The notes beneath the pieces are model-generated. The model had not been told where the DNA came from, did not search any database, and was given only the letters and a program-made list of their open reading frames with translations. From contig CATKHK010000014.1 in assembly GCA_949751835.1 (NCBI GenBank), forward strand, positions 186,001 through 250,000: a stretch of DNA of 64,000 nt, read 5' to 3'. This document shows positions 43,167 through 53,310 of the stretch, in pieces; the stretch's first letter is position 1; every line of letters begins with the position of its first letter. This DNA comes from Blepharisma japonicum (Eukaryota > Ciliophora > Heterotrichea > Heterotrichida > Blepharismidae). The position numbers and the translations under genes are program-made.

Positions 43167-43778
43167 TTAATTATCAAGTAAAATTTGTGCTGATTCTGAA
43201 ACTTTTGCATTAAAATAAAGCTGCGAAGATAAAACTGTACCTCCCAATATTACCAATAGATTGAAAGCTAAGGCAAGGGGAACTTTAAAAAATTCATCAA
43301 TTAAATCATTAAATAAGCATGCATAAAGAAACCCTGAAATAAAAACAAAGTAAATTCTCCAATATTTTGGACATGAGGCTTTTGAAGTAGTAGCCAACAA
43401 ATTTCAAATAAGAAAAATTGAATCATACAAAATTTGATGGAAATTTCTCTCTACCTTTGATATGTTAAATTTTGAGACTGCTTTTAGTGTTTCATTTGGT
43501 AATCCTTTAAAGTTCTCAAGTAGCAATAGAGATATTTGAGACTTACAAGCTGGACATTCTAATTCTCTTCCTTGGCTATAGTTATCAAAAATGCATTCTC
43601 CTTAATTACTCTTACCACAAAATTTATGTCCGCAAGAAGTAGTGATTAAATTTTCAACTTTTAATTCACATGAAAGACAATTTTTTCTTTCAAAGTTTCT
43701 GATTTTTCTTTTTAAAAGTGCTCATATCACAAAAGCAATTAAAATCCCTTCCCACACTCCCAAATTACAAAATATCAT
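43167..43778 (-). CDS. RNF170-like membrane RING E3 ubiquitin ligase
   Basis: A 198-residue protein after removing a 15-nt intron (43601-43615) that splits the RING. An N-terminal membrane helix (GILIAFVIWALL) precedes a RING of C3HC4 type (NCLSC, CGHKFCGEC, CPAC) and two further hydrophobic helices near the C-terminus. This order (helix, RING, two helices) is that of RNF170, an ER ligase that ubiquitinates IP3 receptors in animals. Two TGA codons are Trp. Protein length (~258 in animals) is somewhat shorter here. The substrate in this cell is unknown. Confidence 0.82.
43601..43615 (-). other. 15-nt intron ending in AAG inside the RING
   Basis: GTAAGAGTAATTAAG on the minus strand, phase 1. 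Unlike all the others its 3' end is AAG rather than TAG/CAG. Retention gives in-frame TAA. Conservation of the CGHKFC-G-EC join supports it. Position 10 is A. Confidence 0.83.
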
Positions 43779-43890
43779 TTATATAATTTTATTTTCATCA
43801 TCATTTGTCCAAATCCCCAGAGATATTTTCAATGAATTGCTCTTTTTATGTTTTAAGCTATGAAGATATAAGGTATTTTCGAATAATAAT

Positions 43891-45306
43891 ATGTTGACCA
43901 CAATTAAGAGAAGGTTTGGAATACTCAGCAATTTCTTCGGCATATTAAATCCTTCAACTACAGGAGTAATTATTGGAGGCTACCCACCAGGCCGTGAAAT
44001 CCCAGACCACCAGCCAATAACTCGAGTTGATGATGCTCCTAAACTGCAATCAACTACTCTTCCTAATGGTGTTAGAATTGTTACAGAAAGCACAAGATTT
44101 CCGGGGAATGTGAGGTTCGGTGTAACTATTGATGCAGGCACTCGTGATGAGTCTGCTGAAACCTCAGGAGTAGTTAATGCTTTAAGGCAGACTTTCTTAA
44201 AGACCAATACCAGGACCAATGAGCAAATCAATTACTGTATGATACAAAGCTCTGGAGGAGCATTCTCTATGGAGTTCAACCAAGAGTTTATGAACTATCA
44301 AGGACATTGTTTAGCCCACGATTTCTATGATATGAATCAAATGCTCGCTGATTGTGTTCTTGATGAAAAGACTGTCATTGATGAAGAAGCAGCTCAGTGG
44401 AGAACTGATGAAAAATTCAGACTTGATGAATATAACTTAACACTACCAAAGAAAATCGAAAATGTCTGGCTCAGCACTGCATACGGATATAAAGGATTTG
44501 GAAATCCTCTTATGGGACACCAAGCCCATTTCCAGAGCATTGGGTTTTTCATGCTAAATAATTGGAGAAAGGCAACCATCACTCCTGACAGAATTGTAGT
44601 GTGGGGAGCAGGAATTAATAAACACGAAGAATTTGTGAACACAGTTGCAGATTATTATCGCTTTATTGACCCTATTAAAGCTCCTAAAAGAGCACCTTCA
44701 GTTTATTTAGGTGGAGAGTTCCGTGAAATATGCGATTCACCTTTAACTCATGTAAGTTTATCATTCAAAGGATTTGGAAGATCACAGCCTGAACGTCATG
44801 CTGCTTGTGTTCTTAAATATTTAATCGGCCAAAGCAACACTGGTCTATTTAATAGAGCCTATACCAATTTCCATCAAAAAAACCCTTGGCTTGCTTATGT
44901 TGATCCTCACCACGAGACTTTTGAAGACAGTGGCAATTTTAGAATCAACGTAGCAGCTCCAAATGAAAAAGCTGCAGAACTGAGTGAAGTTCTTATCAAA
45001 GAGCTTCGTGACCTACAAAATGTGACTGATGAAGAAGTTGTGAGAGCCAAACAAAAGCTTAAGAGGGCTACATACAGCAAATATCAAGATCCTGATGCCA
45101 GAATGATTAAACTGACCAGAGAGTTTGCACATACAGGAAAGCTTGAAGGATATGAAGGATTTGAAAAAAATATTGATAGTGTTACAACTGATCAAGTTAG
45201 GAAAGCAGCTGCAGCGATGTTTAAGACATACCCAACTGTAGTAGTTTTAGGTGGAAACCCTCATGGTATCCTTAGTGCCCAATCCTTCCAGGAAAAACTT
45301 AGATAA
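43891..45306 (+). CDS. M16-family protein without zinc site (complex III core / MPP type)
   Basis: A 471-residue single-exon protein with both M16 halves. The first ~45 residues (MLTTIKRRFGILSNFF) look like a mitochondrial presequence. The TTLPNGVRIVTE entry and the GTRDE segment are typical. The inverted zinc motif HxxEH expected after GVVNAL is absent, and the glycine-rich substrate loop of MPP-alpha is also not seen. It is therefore most likely a core subunit of respiratory complex III (UQCRC type), or a non-catalytic MPP subunit. In many protists these roles overlap. Confidence 0.85.
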   Translation: MLTTIKRRFGILSNFFGILNPSTTGVIIGGYPPGREIPDHQPITRVDDAPKLQSTTLPNGVRIVTESTRFPGNVRFGVTIDAGTRDESAETSGVVNALRQTFLKTNTRTNEQINYCMIQSSGGAFSMEFNQEFMNYQGHCLAHDFYDMNQMLADCVLDEKTVIDEEAAQWRTDEKFRLDEYNLTLPKKIENVWLSTAYGYKGFGNPLMGHQAHFQSIGFFMLNNWRKATITPDRIVVWGAGINKHEEFVNTVADYYRFIDPIKAPKRAPSVYLGGEFREICDSPLTHVSLSFKGFGRSQPERHAACVLKYLIGQSNTGLFNRAYTNFHQKNPWLAYVDPHHETFEDSGNFRINVAAPNEKAAELSEVLIKELRDLQNVTDEEVVRAKQKLKRATYSKYQDPDARMIKLTREFAHTGKLEGYEGFEKNIDSVTTDQVRKAAAAMFKTYPTVVVLGGNPHGILSAQSFQEKLR

Positions 45307-45350
45307 GATGATTATCTAGATAAACTCTAATAGGATTCATTATTAGAAAC

Positions 45351-46316
45351 ATGAAGGATAAATATAAGTTTTATAATAAAATGGTCGATAAATATCTTGT
45401 AGACAATAACAGATCAGCTCTGCGAACTTTATTTTCTCACTACACAACTCCTTCTGCAATACAATTTCTGTCTTATAACGATTTGGCCAATCTTTGTACA
45501 GCTATAAAAATTGTGCCAGATTTAATGAGTTCATATGACTTGAAACGAGTGGCAATGAAAACGATGAGTGCCAGTTTAAATCCTGATATCAAACTTCAAA
45601 TTTCTTATTTAAATTTCGAGAAAATTTTGAAAGGGATTGCTTTGGTGGCATTTAAGTGCAATTCTGAAGATGAGAGTTTTTATTTTTTGATTAATCATAT
45701 TGAAAAGCCATGCAAAATGCTGTACAATATTGAATTTTCTTATAGAAACTATAATATTGCAAGAAATCATGAAAACTCGAAGTCATTTGTCTGTCTGTAT
45801 CAAAAGCAAGATATCGCAACTTCGTTTGTAAGTCCAGTTTTTAATAATAGCACACAAATCAATGATATGAAATCGCCACATAGCATTACACTTAGAAGGA
45901 ATCCTAAATCGTTTACAAGAGAATCACTAAAAAAAATCCAAAGAAACCTAACTTCCAATTTCACGAATATAAAAACAGAAGCAAATTCTCCAAGACATGC
46001 TAAAAGCAGAAGCAAAATTCATTTACGAGAAATGTACTTGCCTCAAACCCCCTCTTACAAATCACATAGAACAATGAGCAATAACCGATCATCACTTGAA
46101 AAAAATGATCCAGACTATTTAACTCCCCCTATCAACGTCACAATCCCTAGCAAATCTGAATTAATTAAGATTGAAAAGCTGAAATGCCTCTTAAACAAAT
46201 TCAAGAGCGAACAAAAGCTCTCAAAATCGACTCATAAAAAATCAATCAAACAAAAAACTTGCAACTTTGTGGCAAAACTGCAAGCACGAAGATTTAAAGC
46301 TGTAATTTATATGTAG
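45351..46316 (+). CDS. Unrecognised protein with helical N-terminal domain
   Basis: A 321-residue single-exon protein 44 bp downstream of the M16 gene. Residues 1-130 look like a compact helical domain (SYNDLANLCTAIKIVPDL ... LNFEKILKGIALVAF) with two helix-loop-helix units that recall EF-hand or p25-alpha folds but lack calcium ligands. The rest is basic, Ser/Asn-rich and disordered, with a Lys/Arg-rich C-terminus ending ARRFKAVIYM. Function unknown; homologues would be expected in other ciliates as flagellar/cytoskeletal proteins, which is a guess. Confidence 0.65.
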   Translation: MKDKYKFYNKMVDKYLVDNNRSALRTLFSHYTTPSAIQFLSYNDLANLCTAIKIVPDLMSSYDLKRVAMKTMSASLNPDIKLQISYLNFEKILKGIALVAFKCNSEDESFYFLINHIEKPCKMLYNIEFSYRNYNIARNHENSKSFVCLYQKQDIATSFVSPVFNNSTQINDMKSPHSITLRRNPKSFTRESLKKIQRNLTSNFTNIKTEANSPRHAKSRSKIHLREMYLPQTPSYKSHRTMSNNRSSLEKNDPDYLTPPINVTIPSKSELIKIEKLKCLLNKFKSEQKLSKSTHKKSIKQKTCNFVAKLQARRFKAVIYM

Positions 46317-46388
46317 AGATTTGTTATTAAATTATCATTTGAAGTATGGAAGTGCAAAACCATAAAATTGTAAAATAAATTATTTAGC

Positions 46389-47171
46389 TTATTTTCTCCT
46401 CTTTTTCTTCATTTCTTTTTCAATTTCTTCCAATTTTTGTTTCAAGTTTTTATCCCTTTGTTCTACCTGCTTAATCATGTTTTCTTTAGCTTCATTTATT
46501 TTTTCCAACAGTTTGCTTCTTACAGACTCATCAAGTGAACTTAAAAGCTTGTCTTTCAAGCTCACTTTGGTTTCTTTATTTTCTTCAGCTCCTTCTAGGA
46601 TTTCTTCTGATTTTTCAGGCGGCTTAATTACTCGTAATACTCCTTCGCTATGTGCTGGCTTTGGTAAAGGAATGTCTATATCTGGCTGAATCACAATATT
46701 TTTTTGATCTCTTTTAATTGTAAATAAAAATTTTAGCATGTTGTAGTGAGCGAAATAAGTTAAATCAAGATAATCTAATATTTTCTGTAGCTCTAATAAA
46801 TTAAAAGCTGGAGTATATCCTGAGCAATGAGGAACTAAGCTATTTCTTAAATAATCTCTGTCTTTTTCAATATTAAAATCTGAAGATATAGCGGGCCTTT
46901 TTATGAGATCAAATACAATATGCATCAAAACTGAGATCTGAGAATCAGTAAGTGTCATCTGTTTCTTTCCAAATACATAAGTATGAAGTAACAGCTCAGA
47001 AATAATTGCTCGAGGCTTCGAATCTTCTTCATGCATTGCTAAATCAAGACTTTTAAATGCTTCAGCTATAAGCGGACCTATTATCTTGATGGGCTCAGGG
47101 TCATCCCATAGCTTTGCAACTAGCATTTCTGGGAAATTTGAAACAAAGGGTATGGTTTCTTCTTCAGACAT
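46389..47171 (-). CDS. CFAP119: CFAP119 (CCDC189)-like ciliary protein
   Basis: A 260-residue single-exon protein. Its central region (about 60-155) follows the CFAP119/CCDC189 pattern: an LWDDPEP entry, RAIISELLLHTYVFGKKQ, a helix ending FDLIKR and the LDLTYFAHYNMLKFLFT block. The C-terminal ~80 residues are a Lys/Glu coiled coil. CFAP119 is a ciliary/flagellar protein (in Chlamydomonas, FAP119) associated with the axoneme. It lies 31 bp from the CFAP52 gene in the same orientation. Confidence 0.75.
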   Translation of the reverse strand: MSEEETIPFVSNFPEMLVAKLWDDPEPIKIIGPLIAEAFKSLDLAMHEEDSKPRAIISELLLHTYVFGKKQMTLTDSQISVLMHIVFDLIKRPAISSDFNIEKDRDYLRNSLVPHCSGYTPAFNLLELQKILDYLDLTYFAHYNMLKFLFTIKRDQKNIVIQPDIDIPLPKPAHSEGVLRVIKPPEKSEEILEGAEENKETKVSLKDKLLSSLDESVRSKLLEKINEAKENMIKQVEQRDKNLKQKLEEIEKEMKKKRRK

Positions 47172-47202
47172 AATTTATCCAATTTCTCAATTAAAATTTT
47201 AG

Positions 47203-49029
47203 TTATTGAGGGTTAGCTTGTGGAGCATTCCACATGAAAATAGCTCCTTCAGCACCAACAGTGACAATATTTCTTTGATCTGGACTAAAGGCTATTTTAT
47301 TAATGCTTCCAGAGTGTCCAATTCCTTCATACAAAATGACACCTTCATCATAGCTCCAGAGTTTGACTCTTTGGTCTTCTCCACCAGACACGAAATAGTC
47401 ACCTTCTCTTGTAATCGCCAAGGCATTAACTTCTCCTTCTTCTGAGCCATCTAGCATTCTGATTGACTGCCCATCAAAAGTATCCCAATATGTAATTTTT
47501 CTATCAGAGCCTGTAGTTAGCAATTGGCTTTCATCAGGGTTATAGAGGACTTGTTTAAACATGGTGCTTTCAAACAAGCAAATGACTCTTGTAAATGATC
47601 TTAGGTCCCACACAATGCAAGAGCCATCAGAGCTGGCAGTTACAGCTAGGTCGTTATTTTTGTTGATTTGGATCGCCCAAACTCTTCCTCTATGCTCTTT
47701 CATTGAAGATTCCATAGTTTGAGTCTGCTTGCCAATTTTCCAAATTCTGACTTCTCCTTCAATCCCACCTGACAGAATTCTGGTTGAGTTATTTGCCGAT
47801 ATGATTGCGGTAACTCCATGTCTATGGGCATCATTGATGACATACATTAATCTTCCAGATTGAGGCAAAAATGCTCTTATTTTCCCATCATTCCACCCAC
47901 TAACTATACTTTTCCCATCTGGGGTAAATCCTATGCAGTTGCATTCTAAGTTTTGGACTTGTATTCTTAAAAGTTCTTGACGATTTCTTGCATTCCAAAC
48001 TCGAATGTCATTGATTGAGCATGTTGCAAACACTTCTGAATAGTTTAATGGGAAGGCAACATCATTGATTCTTTCATAATGACAGGTATTTCTCAGTTCT
48101 GCTTTCAGCTCATCGGAATCGACGAAATAAATATTTGATTGGGAAGTCCCGAGAAACATGTGAGTTGCGTCTGATGTCAAACTTATCGAAGTAGGACCTC
48201 CTAATACTTCTGCTTGGACTTTGACTTGCAGATTTTGACTGCCAAGCTTAGCTAATGTTCCATCTCCTGCACCAACTAATAAGTCTCCATTAGGTAGTAG
48301 TGCCATACATTGTACTCCTTGAGAGAAAAGCTTTCTAGCAGGTCCAGCCCTTCTGTATAAAGCAGTTTCTAGGTTAAGCTCTAAAATATCTCCAGTGCGG
48401 GTCCCTACATAGGCAAACCTGTCACTAGGATGAATGACGACATTTAGGATTTGCCTTTTGATGTTTCCTAAGTTTACAGCTTGGAAATTCAATTTTTTGC
48501 TGACATAGTCTGCATCCCAAATTTTGACGAGCAAATTATGCACTGTAATGAGTTTTGAGTCTGAGCTATTATAAAACTTTACTTCAAAGCCTTGCTCATG
48601 ACCAACAGTGCTTCCGCATAAGCCTTTACCAGTTGCTACATCCCAAATCACAAGCATATTATCATCTTGGCCGCCAAGAGAGGCTAAATAGAGCTCATTT
48701 GGCGAGAAATGGAGGGACTGGATGAGAACTTTGTGAAGCTTGATGACTTGAAGTGGCTGCTTGGTATTGAAATCCCATATTATTGCTTGAGCTTGAAATC
48801 CCATATGAGTTTGCTGGCCACTCGCTATAAGGTTGCCTGATCTAGAAATGGTGATGCACGATACTCTCTGATCATGGCCGCGAAGAAAAGTTTGAACTCG
48901 GGAAACAATATGTCGGACAACAATTGTTGAGCCTAAGGGATAGATAATATGCTCATTGTCGGGGTGAAGAATAAGTCCTTGAATCACATTCCCTGAAAAT
49001 CCAATAACTGCTGAAAGTTCGAGCTCCAT
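47203..49029 (-). CDS. CFAP52: CFAP52 (WDR16) ciliary WD40 protein
   Basis: A 608-residue single-exon protein made of about 11-13 WD40 blades forming two propellers. The opening (LELSAVIGFSGNVIQGLILHPD) and the FLRGHDQRVSCITISRSG, WNDGKIRAF and VSGGEDQRVKLW segments are those of CFAP52, and the length matches the family (~620). CFAP52 is a microtubule inner protein at the A-B inner junction of ciliary doublets and is required for motility in several organisms. No intron or TGA codon. It starts 33 bp from the sterol reductase stop. Confidence 0.93.
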   Translation of the reverse strand: MELELSAVIGFSGNVIQGLILHPDNEHIIYPLGSTIVVRHIVSRVQTFLRGHDQRVSCITISRSGNLIASGQQTHMGFQAQAIIWDFNTKQPLQVIKLHKVLIQSLHFSPNELYLASLGGQDDNMLVIWDVATGKGLCGSTVGHEQGFEVKFYNSSDSKLITVHNLLVKIWDADYVSKKLNFQAVNLGNIKRQILNVVIHPSDRFAYVGTRTGDILELNLETALYRRAGPARKLFSQGVQCMALLPNGDLLVGAGDGTLAKLGSQNLQVKVQAEVLGGPTSISLTSDATHMFLGTSQSNIYFVDSDELKAELRNTCHYERINDVAFPLNYSEVFATCSINDIRVWNARNRQELLRIQVQNLECNCIGFTPDGKSIVSGWNDGKIRAFLPQSGRLMYVINDAHRHGVTAIISANNSTRILSGGIEGEVRIWKIGKQTQTMESSMKEHRGRVWAIQINKNNDLAVTASSDGSCIVWDLRSFTRVICLFESTMFKQVLYNPDESQLLTTGSDRKITYWDTFDGQSIRMLDGSEEGEVNALAITREGDYFVSGGEDQRVKLWSYDEGVILYEGIGHSGSINKIAFSPDQRNIVTVGAEGAIFMWNAPQANPQ

Positions 49030-49061
49030 ATTATAAATTAATTCTAAACTAGCTGGATTGT

Positions 49062-50399
49062 TTAGATAATTCCTGGGATGAAAGCGTACTTGACAATTTC
49101 AAGGTACTTATCCCAGTCTTTCTTGTACTTTCTTCTGCATCTTACGACGTCTCTGCTATATCTGTGAATGATCATTCCTAAGAAAAAGAAAGGATAAAAG
49201 TAAGGAAGAATGCCTCCAAATCCGCAACTTAGACCCCACACAAATGCCATGATGATATCAGCTGTATAGTGGATTTTCCTTGCATATTTCCACCAGCCAT
49301 CAATAAGGAGCTTGTCTCCAGCTTCTGTGTCTAAGTACTTTGGATTTTCTAGGGTTCCCCAAGGTAGCTGTGGAAAAGTGTTTCTAGGGGTATAAGTACC
49401 CCTTAACTTCATTCTAAACCTATTTTTCTGTGCTTGTGCAGTATCCCAAATATAATAAGCTCCTAATAATGCCACACAGAAAATAAGAAGCAAAGGAGTT
49501 GGGACATGTGGATTATTTTTTAGGATATAAAGTGATTGAAAACAATAGACATAAGGAACTCCAGCAATGTTCCAATAAATCAGCATCCACCCCCATTTTT
49601 CATAAAATATATCCCAAGTAGTAACTACACACTCTTCTCCTTTCATACATGCATTAGAATATAAAAAATGAGCAAGTAAAATAAGGAGCATTGATCCTGA
49701 AACTCCTCCAGTTAGCTCATAATGTTTTACTGCAGCTGATAAAGTAATAATAAAAAGCTGCATCCACGAGATCCTGATTTCTGCCCACAGTTTTAAGTCA
49801 AAGTTTCCAATCCTTGGATTAAGTCATGCTCCCATAAAGAAATCATAAAAATGGTTCCCTGACATTCTTATTTGTTTTCCCTTCACAATAGCTGTCATAT
49901 GTATAATTATTGCTAAAATGTTTGAGAATATCATTGATGTCACCATCAAGGGGCCATGAAGTTCTACAATCCTAGACAATGAGAAAAGTCCAGTGATATG
50001 CAAAATGGCTAAAAGTGCTAAAGTTGTGTACCAGCTTGAATAGGCATTGCAGTAATATAAGTGCTGGATATTATTTTCAGATGGAACTGGGAGACCTTTG
50101 ACGACTGGCCCTGGCATATAGATAGCAAATAATGTTTCAACAATGAGGAACACAGAGAGAATTGCTATTGACTCACAAGTGGGTAAGCCATGGTTTATTA
50201 TCTTACCAACATGAGTCGTAAAGAAACTAGGAATTTCTTGAAAAGATGATGGATAAAAAAATCCGCCTTCATAAAATTCCAGACTGAGCCAAAAATATAG
50301 CATTATATAATGTGACCACAAGAAGAGGACAAAAGTCCCAACAGGTCCTCCAAACTCTTTGACTTGGCTTTTATCAGTATCCACAATTTTATTTTGCAT
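49062..50399 (-). CDS. ERG4: Sterol C-24(28)/Delta-reductase, ERG4 family
   Basis: A 445-residue polytopic membrane protein (about nine helices), single exon once three TGA codons are read as Trp. It has the ERG4/ERG24 family signatures: GPVGTF near the start, LNPRIGNFDLKLWAEIRISW in the middle, and the C-terminal block HRYSRDVVRCRRKYKKDW followed by VKYAFIPGII. NPRIG plus the C-terminal block fit ERG4 (Delta-24(24(1)) sterol reductase) and the related DHCR7/DHCR14; ERG4 is preferred on length. NADPH-dependent, ER membrane. It implies sterol synthesis or modification in this cell. Confidence 0.87.
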
Positions 50400-50414
50400 A
50401 AAATTTTATTATTA

Positions 50415-51173
50415 TTATGTTCTAATTTTTCCCATGTCTATTTCGAGTTGACGATTAGTAAAATCTTTTAACGTCCTTTGAATTTTGAGTTCTTTTCCTC
50501 TAATAATTACCTTTCCTTGTTTTAAGGCTTTTTCTGCTTGCTCTGTTGTCTCAAGTTCAGCAAATGCATATCCTAAAGTCACACCTCCAGCTGAAGTCGG
50601 ATATGTCATTTTTATAACCTTCCCAAACTGTGTTAAGCTTTGCTCTAATTCTTTAGACAATATATATGATTGAATTACTTCGTTTATAAAGATAGTTCGC
50701 TTTGTTTTGTCTATTTTGAAGTTTCTTCATTTATCAATAACTTTTTGATCATCTGTTAAGTTTACTGCTAAGCGCCTTCCATTGTATTCTTTATTGTTCA
50801 ATGAAAGACAATAACGAGCTTCAGACTCTTTAGAAAATTTGACGAAGCATGCACCCATCATTCTCCCTTTTTCATCTCTATGCAATATGAGCTTATTGAT
50901 TTGACCATAGTCTTTCACTAAATTTCGTATTTCAGCTTCTGTTGTGCCTCAGTCGAGATTTCCGATGAATACTTCTCTTGATTTGGGGTCAAGTTTTCGT
51001 GGATCGTCATCTATATCGATTTGCAAGGGATCCTTTGCCAGAATAGGCCCTGCCTTAGAAGGCCTTTTAGAAATGATGTCTTTAAGTGATCTTGTGTTAG
51101 TGGAAAGATATCTGAAGTTAGAAACGCTATGTAAAGAGCGTCTAAGAATTTTAATAAATATTGGAAAGCTCAT
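50415..51173 (-). CDS. Two-RRM protein with mitochondrial-type leader
   Basis: A 252-residue single exon; two TGA codons are Trp. Residues 1-35 (MSFPIFIKILRRSL ...) are Arg/Ser-rich and amphipathic without acidic residues, like a mitochondrial presequence. Two RRMs follow: RRM1 (about 70-150; EVFIGNLDW, CFVKF) and RRM2 (about 155-235; TIFINE, YAFAELE). The leader is clearly related to that of the next gene upstream (MSLPIFIKCLRQTL), so the two are paralogues. RRM proteins of organelles act in RNA processing, stability or translation. The stop lies 15 bp from the ERG4 start. Confidence 0.82.
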
Positions 51174-51296
51174 TTTGATTATTTACCATATTAATTTTTA
51201 ATGTTAAGAGTTATTGCGAAAAGTCCATTTTCTTCATTCCTACAAGTTATGACTTTTTAAGCTAATTTTTGAATTTACAATGTGAATTGCCTTTTT

Positions 51297-51353
51297 CTTG
51301 CGACAACTTAATGGAGAGATTTTCTGCTCGAAGCTAAAATCTCCTGTCGCAAG
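51297..51353. repeat. Strong hairpin / candidate structured RNA
   Basis: Outer stem CTTGCGACA (51297-51305) with TGTCGCAAG (51345-51353), 9 perfect bp. Inner stem GAGATTTT (51316-51323) with AAAATCTC (51336-51343), 8 perfect bp. A 10-nt bulge (51306-51315) lies on one side only, and an apical GCT-CGA-AGC mini-stem caps it. It stands in the 281-bp gap between two paralogous RRM genes. It could be a small RNA gene or a UTR/promoter structure; it is not a terminator-like GC stem plus T-run. Confidence 0.7.
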
Positions 51354-51454
51354 TAGAAACCTATAATTTGCAAAATCCATAAAAATATATGATAACCTAA
51401 TTAAAATTTATAATAGTTAATATTCATATTATGTCTACTATATGAAAATAAGTA

Positions 51455-52621
51455 TTATTCATCATTGTTATCTTCCTCTTTCAATTCTGCGTATTTAATC
51501 TTCAATTTTCTTCCTCCATACATTGGATTTTTTATTCCAAGAGCTATCTTGACACTTTGAGGCCTCGCAAACTCAACAAATCCATAATGCAAGAATTTCC
51601 CATCCTCATCTTTTGGAAAAGTCACTTTAACTATTTTTCCACATTTTGCAAAAAGTTCCCTGAATGAATTTTCGTCTCTTTGTTTATATGGCAAGTTGCT
51701 GACATAAATAGTGGAACTCGTCCTGCTTATCACCATTGCCTTATGTTTTTCTAGAGCTTCTTTATCGCTTGCCATATTGATTTGGAGAGTTCTCCCCATA
51801 TGCACTTTTCCATTCAGTTCTAAAGAAGCTAAAGCCTTTTTTTCATCTTTATATTTGACAAATGCTGCACCTTTTGAATATCCAGTTTCGTTATCTTTAA
51901 GCAAAGAAATTCATATTGGCTTACCATAAGGTAAAAATAGAGACTCTATATGCTCTTCTTTTGCATCCCATGAAAGGTTTCCTACAAAAACTGAAAAATA
52001 TTTATCTTTTTTAATACGTTTATCTTCTTGGCCATCTTTTGCATTTTCATTTGTTTCAGATTGGGGCTCTTTAGGTTCCTCCTTTATTTCAAAATTTTCT
52101 TCTGCTGATTTTTTATCTAAATTGAATATAGTTGTGTCTTTTCTTTTAAATCTGCTATTTGGCTTTTTACTTTTTGACGAAGTTTGATCTATATTTTCAG
52201 TTTTTCTTTCATTATTTTGTGGTTTTTTACTTTGTCTTTTTTCATTGTTTTGCATTTTAGATGTTGAAAAGCTTGCACTTCGGGCAAATAGTGGGAATAA
52301 ATTGCATTTTTTCTTTTCCATTTGACAATTAGAATTTAACTTTTTCATTTTCTCTTTATATCCGCTTTCTTTGATTGGGAGAATTTCGAGTTTCTTTATT
52401 TTGTCAGCTTGCTTTTTTATATTGAACTGAGAAAAGAAAGATTGTAAAATGTTGTCTTCTTCAATTTCATTATGTAAGTGATCTTTTAAAATTGGCTCTT
52501 TCCTTAAATAGCTTTGAAAACTGATATCTTGTAAGAATGAAATGCTAGTTGAAGCATATCTTAAGCCAGAATACTTAAATAAAGTTTGCCTAAGACATTT
52601 AATAAATATTGGCAAACTCAT
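51455..52621 (-). CDS. Two-RRM protein with mitochondrial-type leader and long linker
   Basis: A 388-residue single exon; two TGA codons are Trp. A presequence-like leader (MSLPIFIKCLRQTLF) matches that of the adjacent two-RRM gene. Residues ~40-210 are Lys/Glu/Ser-rich and disordered, followed by RRM1 (about 213-290; VFVGNLSW, GAAFVKY) and RRM2 (about 300-375; IYVSNLPY, GFVEFA), then an acidic end. Probably a duplicate of the neighbour with a greatly lengthened linker. Predicted role: mitochondrial RNA metabolism (inference from leader plus RRMs). Confidence 0.82.
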
Positions 52622-52753
52622 TTTTAATTATTTACCATAATAAATTTAGATTTTATATAATTTATGCATTAATTTTACTTGAAGGTCTTTTAATATTTCA
52701 TTATTTTGTTTAGCTTAATCTCAAAATTATTTCATTTTTTATTTATTATTTTA

Positions 52754-53083
52754 TTAATCAATATCAACAGGCTGTCTATCTTTCTCGGCTTGTTTTAAAA
52801 CCCAATCGCAAAAGTTTGGATCTACTTCTCCTATTTTAGTGATAATCTCATCTCTGCACTTTCTTACTGGCTGGTAAATATTGAAAATTTCAAGAAGAAT
52901 CATATTTTTCGTATCATTATGAAGCACTTTTAAGGCTTCTTCCATTTCTACTCTTCTTTGAGATTTTTCGGCTCCAAATGCTTCGTAATCAGCTTCTGCT
53001 TCATAAATATTCTTAGAATAGAAATCAGAGCACTCTTCGATTTTTTCTTCTTTTCTTTTAATGCTTGAGTTGTCTTCTAACAT
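52754..53083 (-). CDS. Small acidic protein, unrecognised
   Basis: A 109-residue single-exon protein, Glu-rich, predicted mostly helical, with a conserved-looking core (MILLEIFNIYQPVRKC ... DPNFCDWVLKQAEKDRQP). No domain recognised. ATG and TAA bounds are clear and spacing to neighbours is normal, so it is likely real. Confidence 0.6.
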   Translation of the reverse strand: MLEDNSSIKRKEEKIEECSDFYSKNIYEAEADYEAFGAEKSQRRVEMEEALKVLHNDTKNMILLEIFNIYQPVRKCRDEIITKIGEVDPNFCDWVLKQAEKDRQPVDID

Positions 53084-53310
53084 TATAGGGGCTTATCTAA
53101 TTATTTTTATTTAAATAATTTTTAAATTTAATTAAATTTTATTTTAAAGAAACTATAGATTTATTTTATTTTTCATATTATGCATGTGTTTGTGTTTGAT
53201 CGTTTTAAACTGAGCAGTTAGTATTGGTGAAAATTAAATCTAGCAATTAAAAATTGAATTATCATTAAATTGTGAATAATAAAGCAGAGTCTGTAATTTT
53301 ATCCCAAAAT

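Noticed and set aside
43891-45306. Calling the M16 gene the active processing peptidase beta subunit
   Set aside because: The HxxEH zinc motif required for activity is not present.
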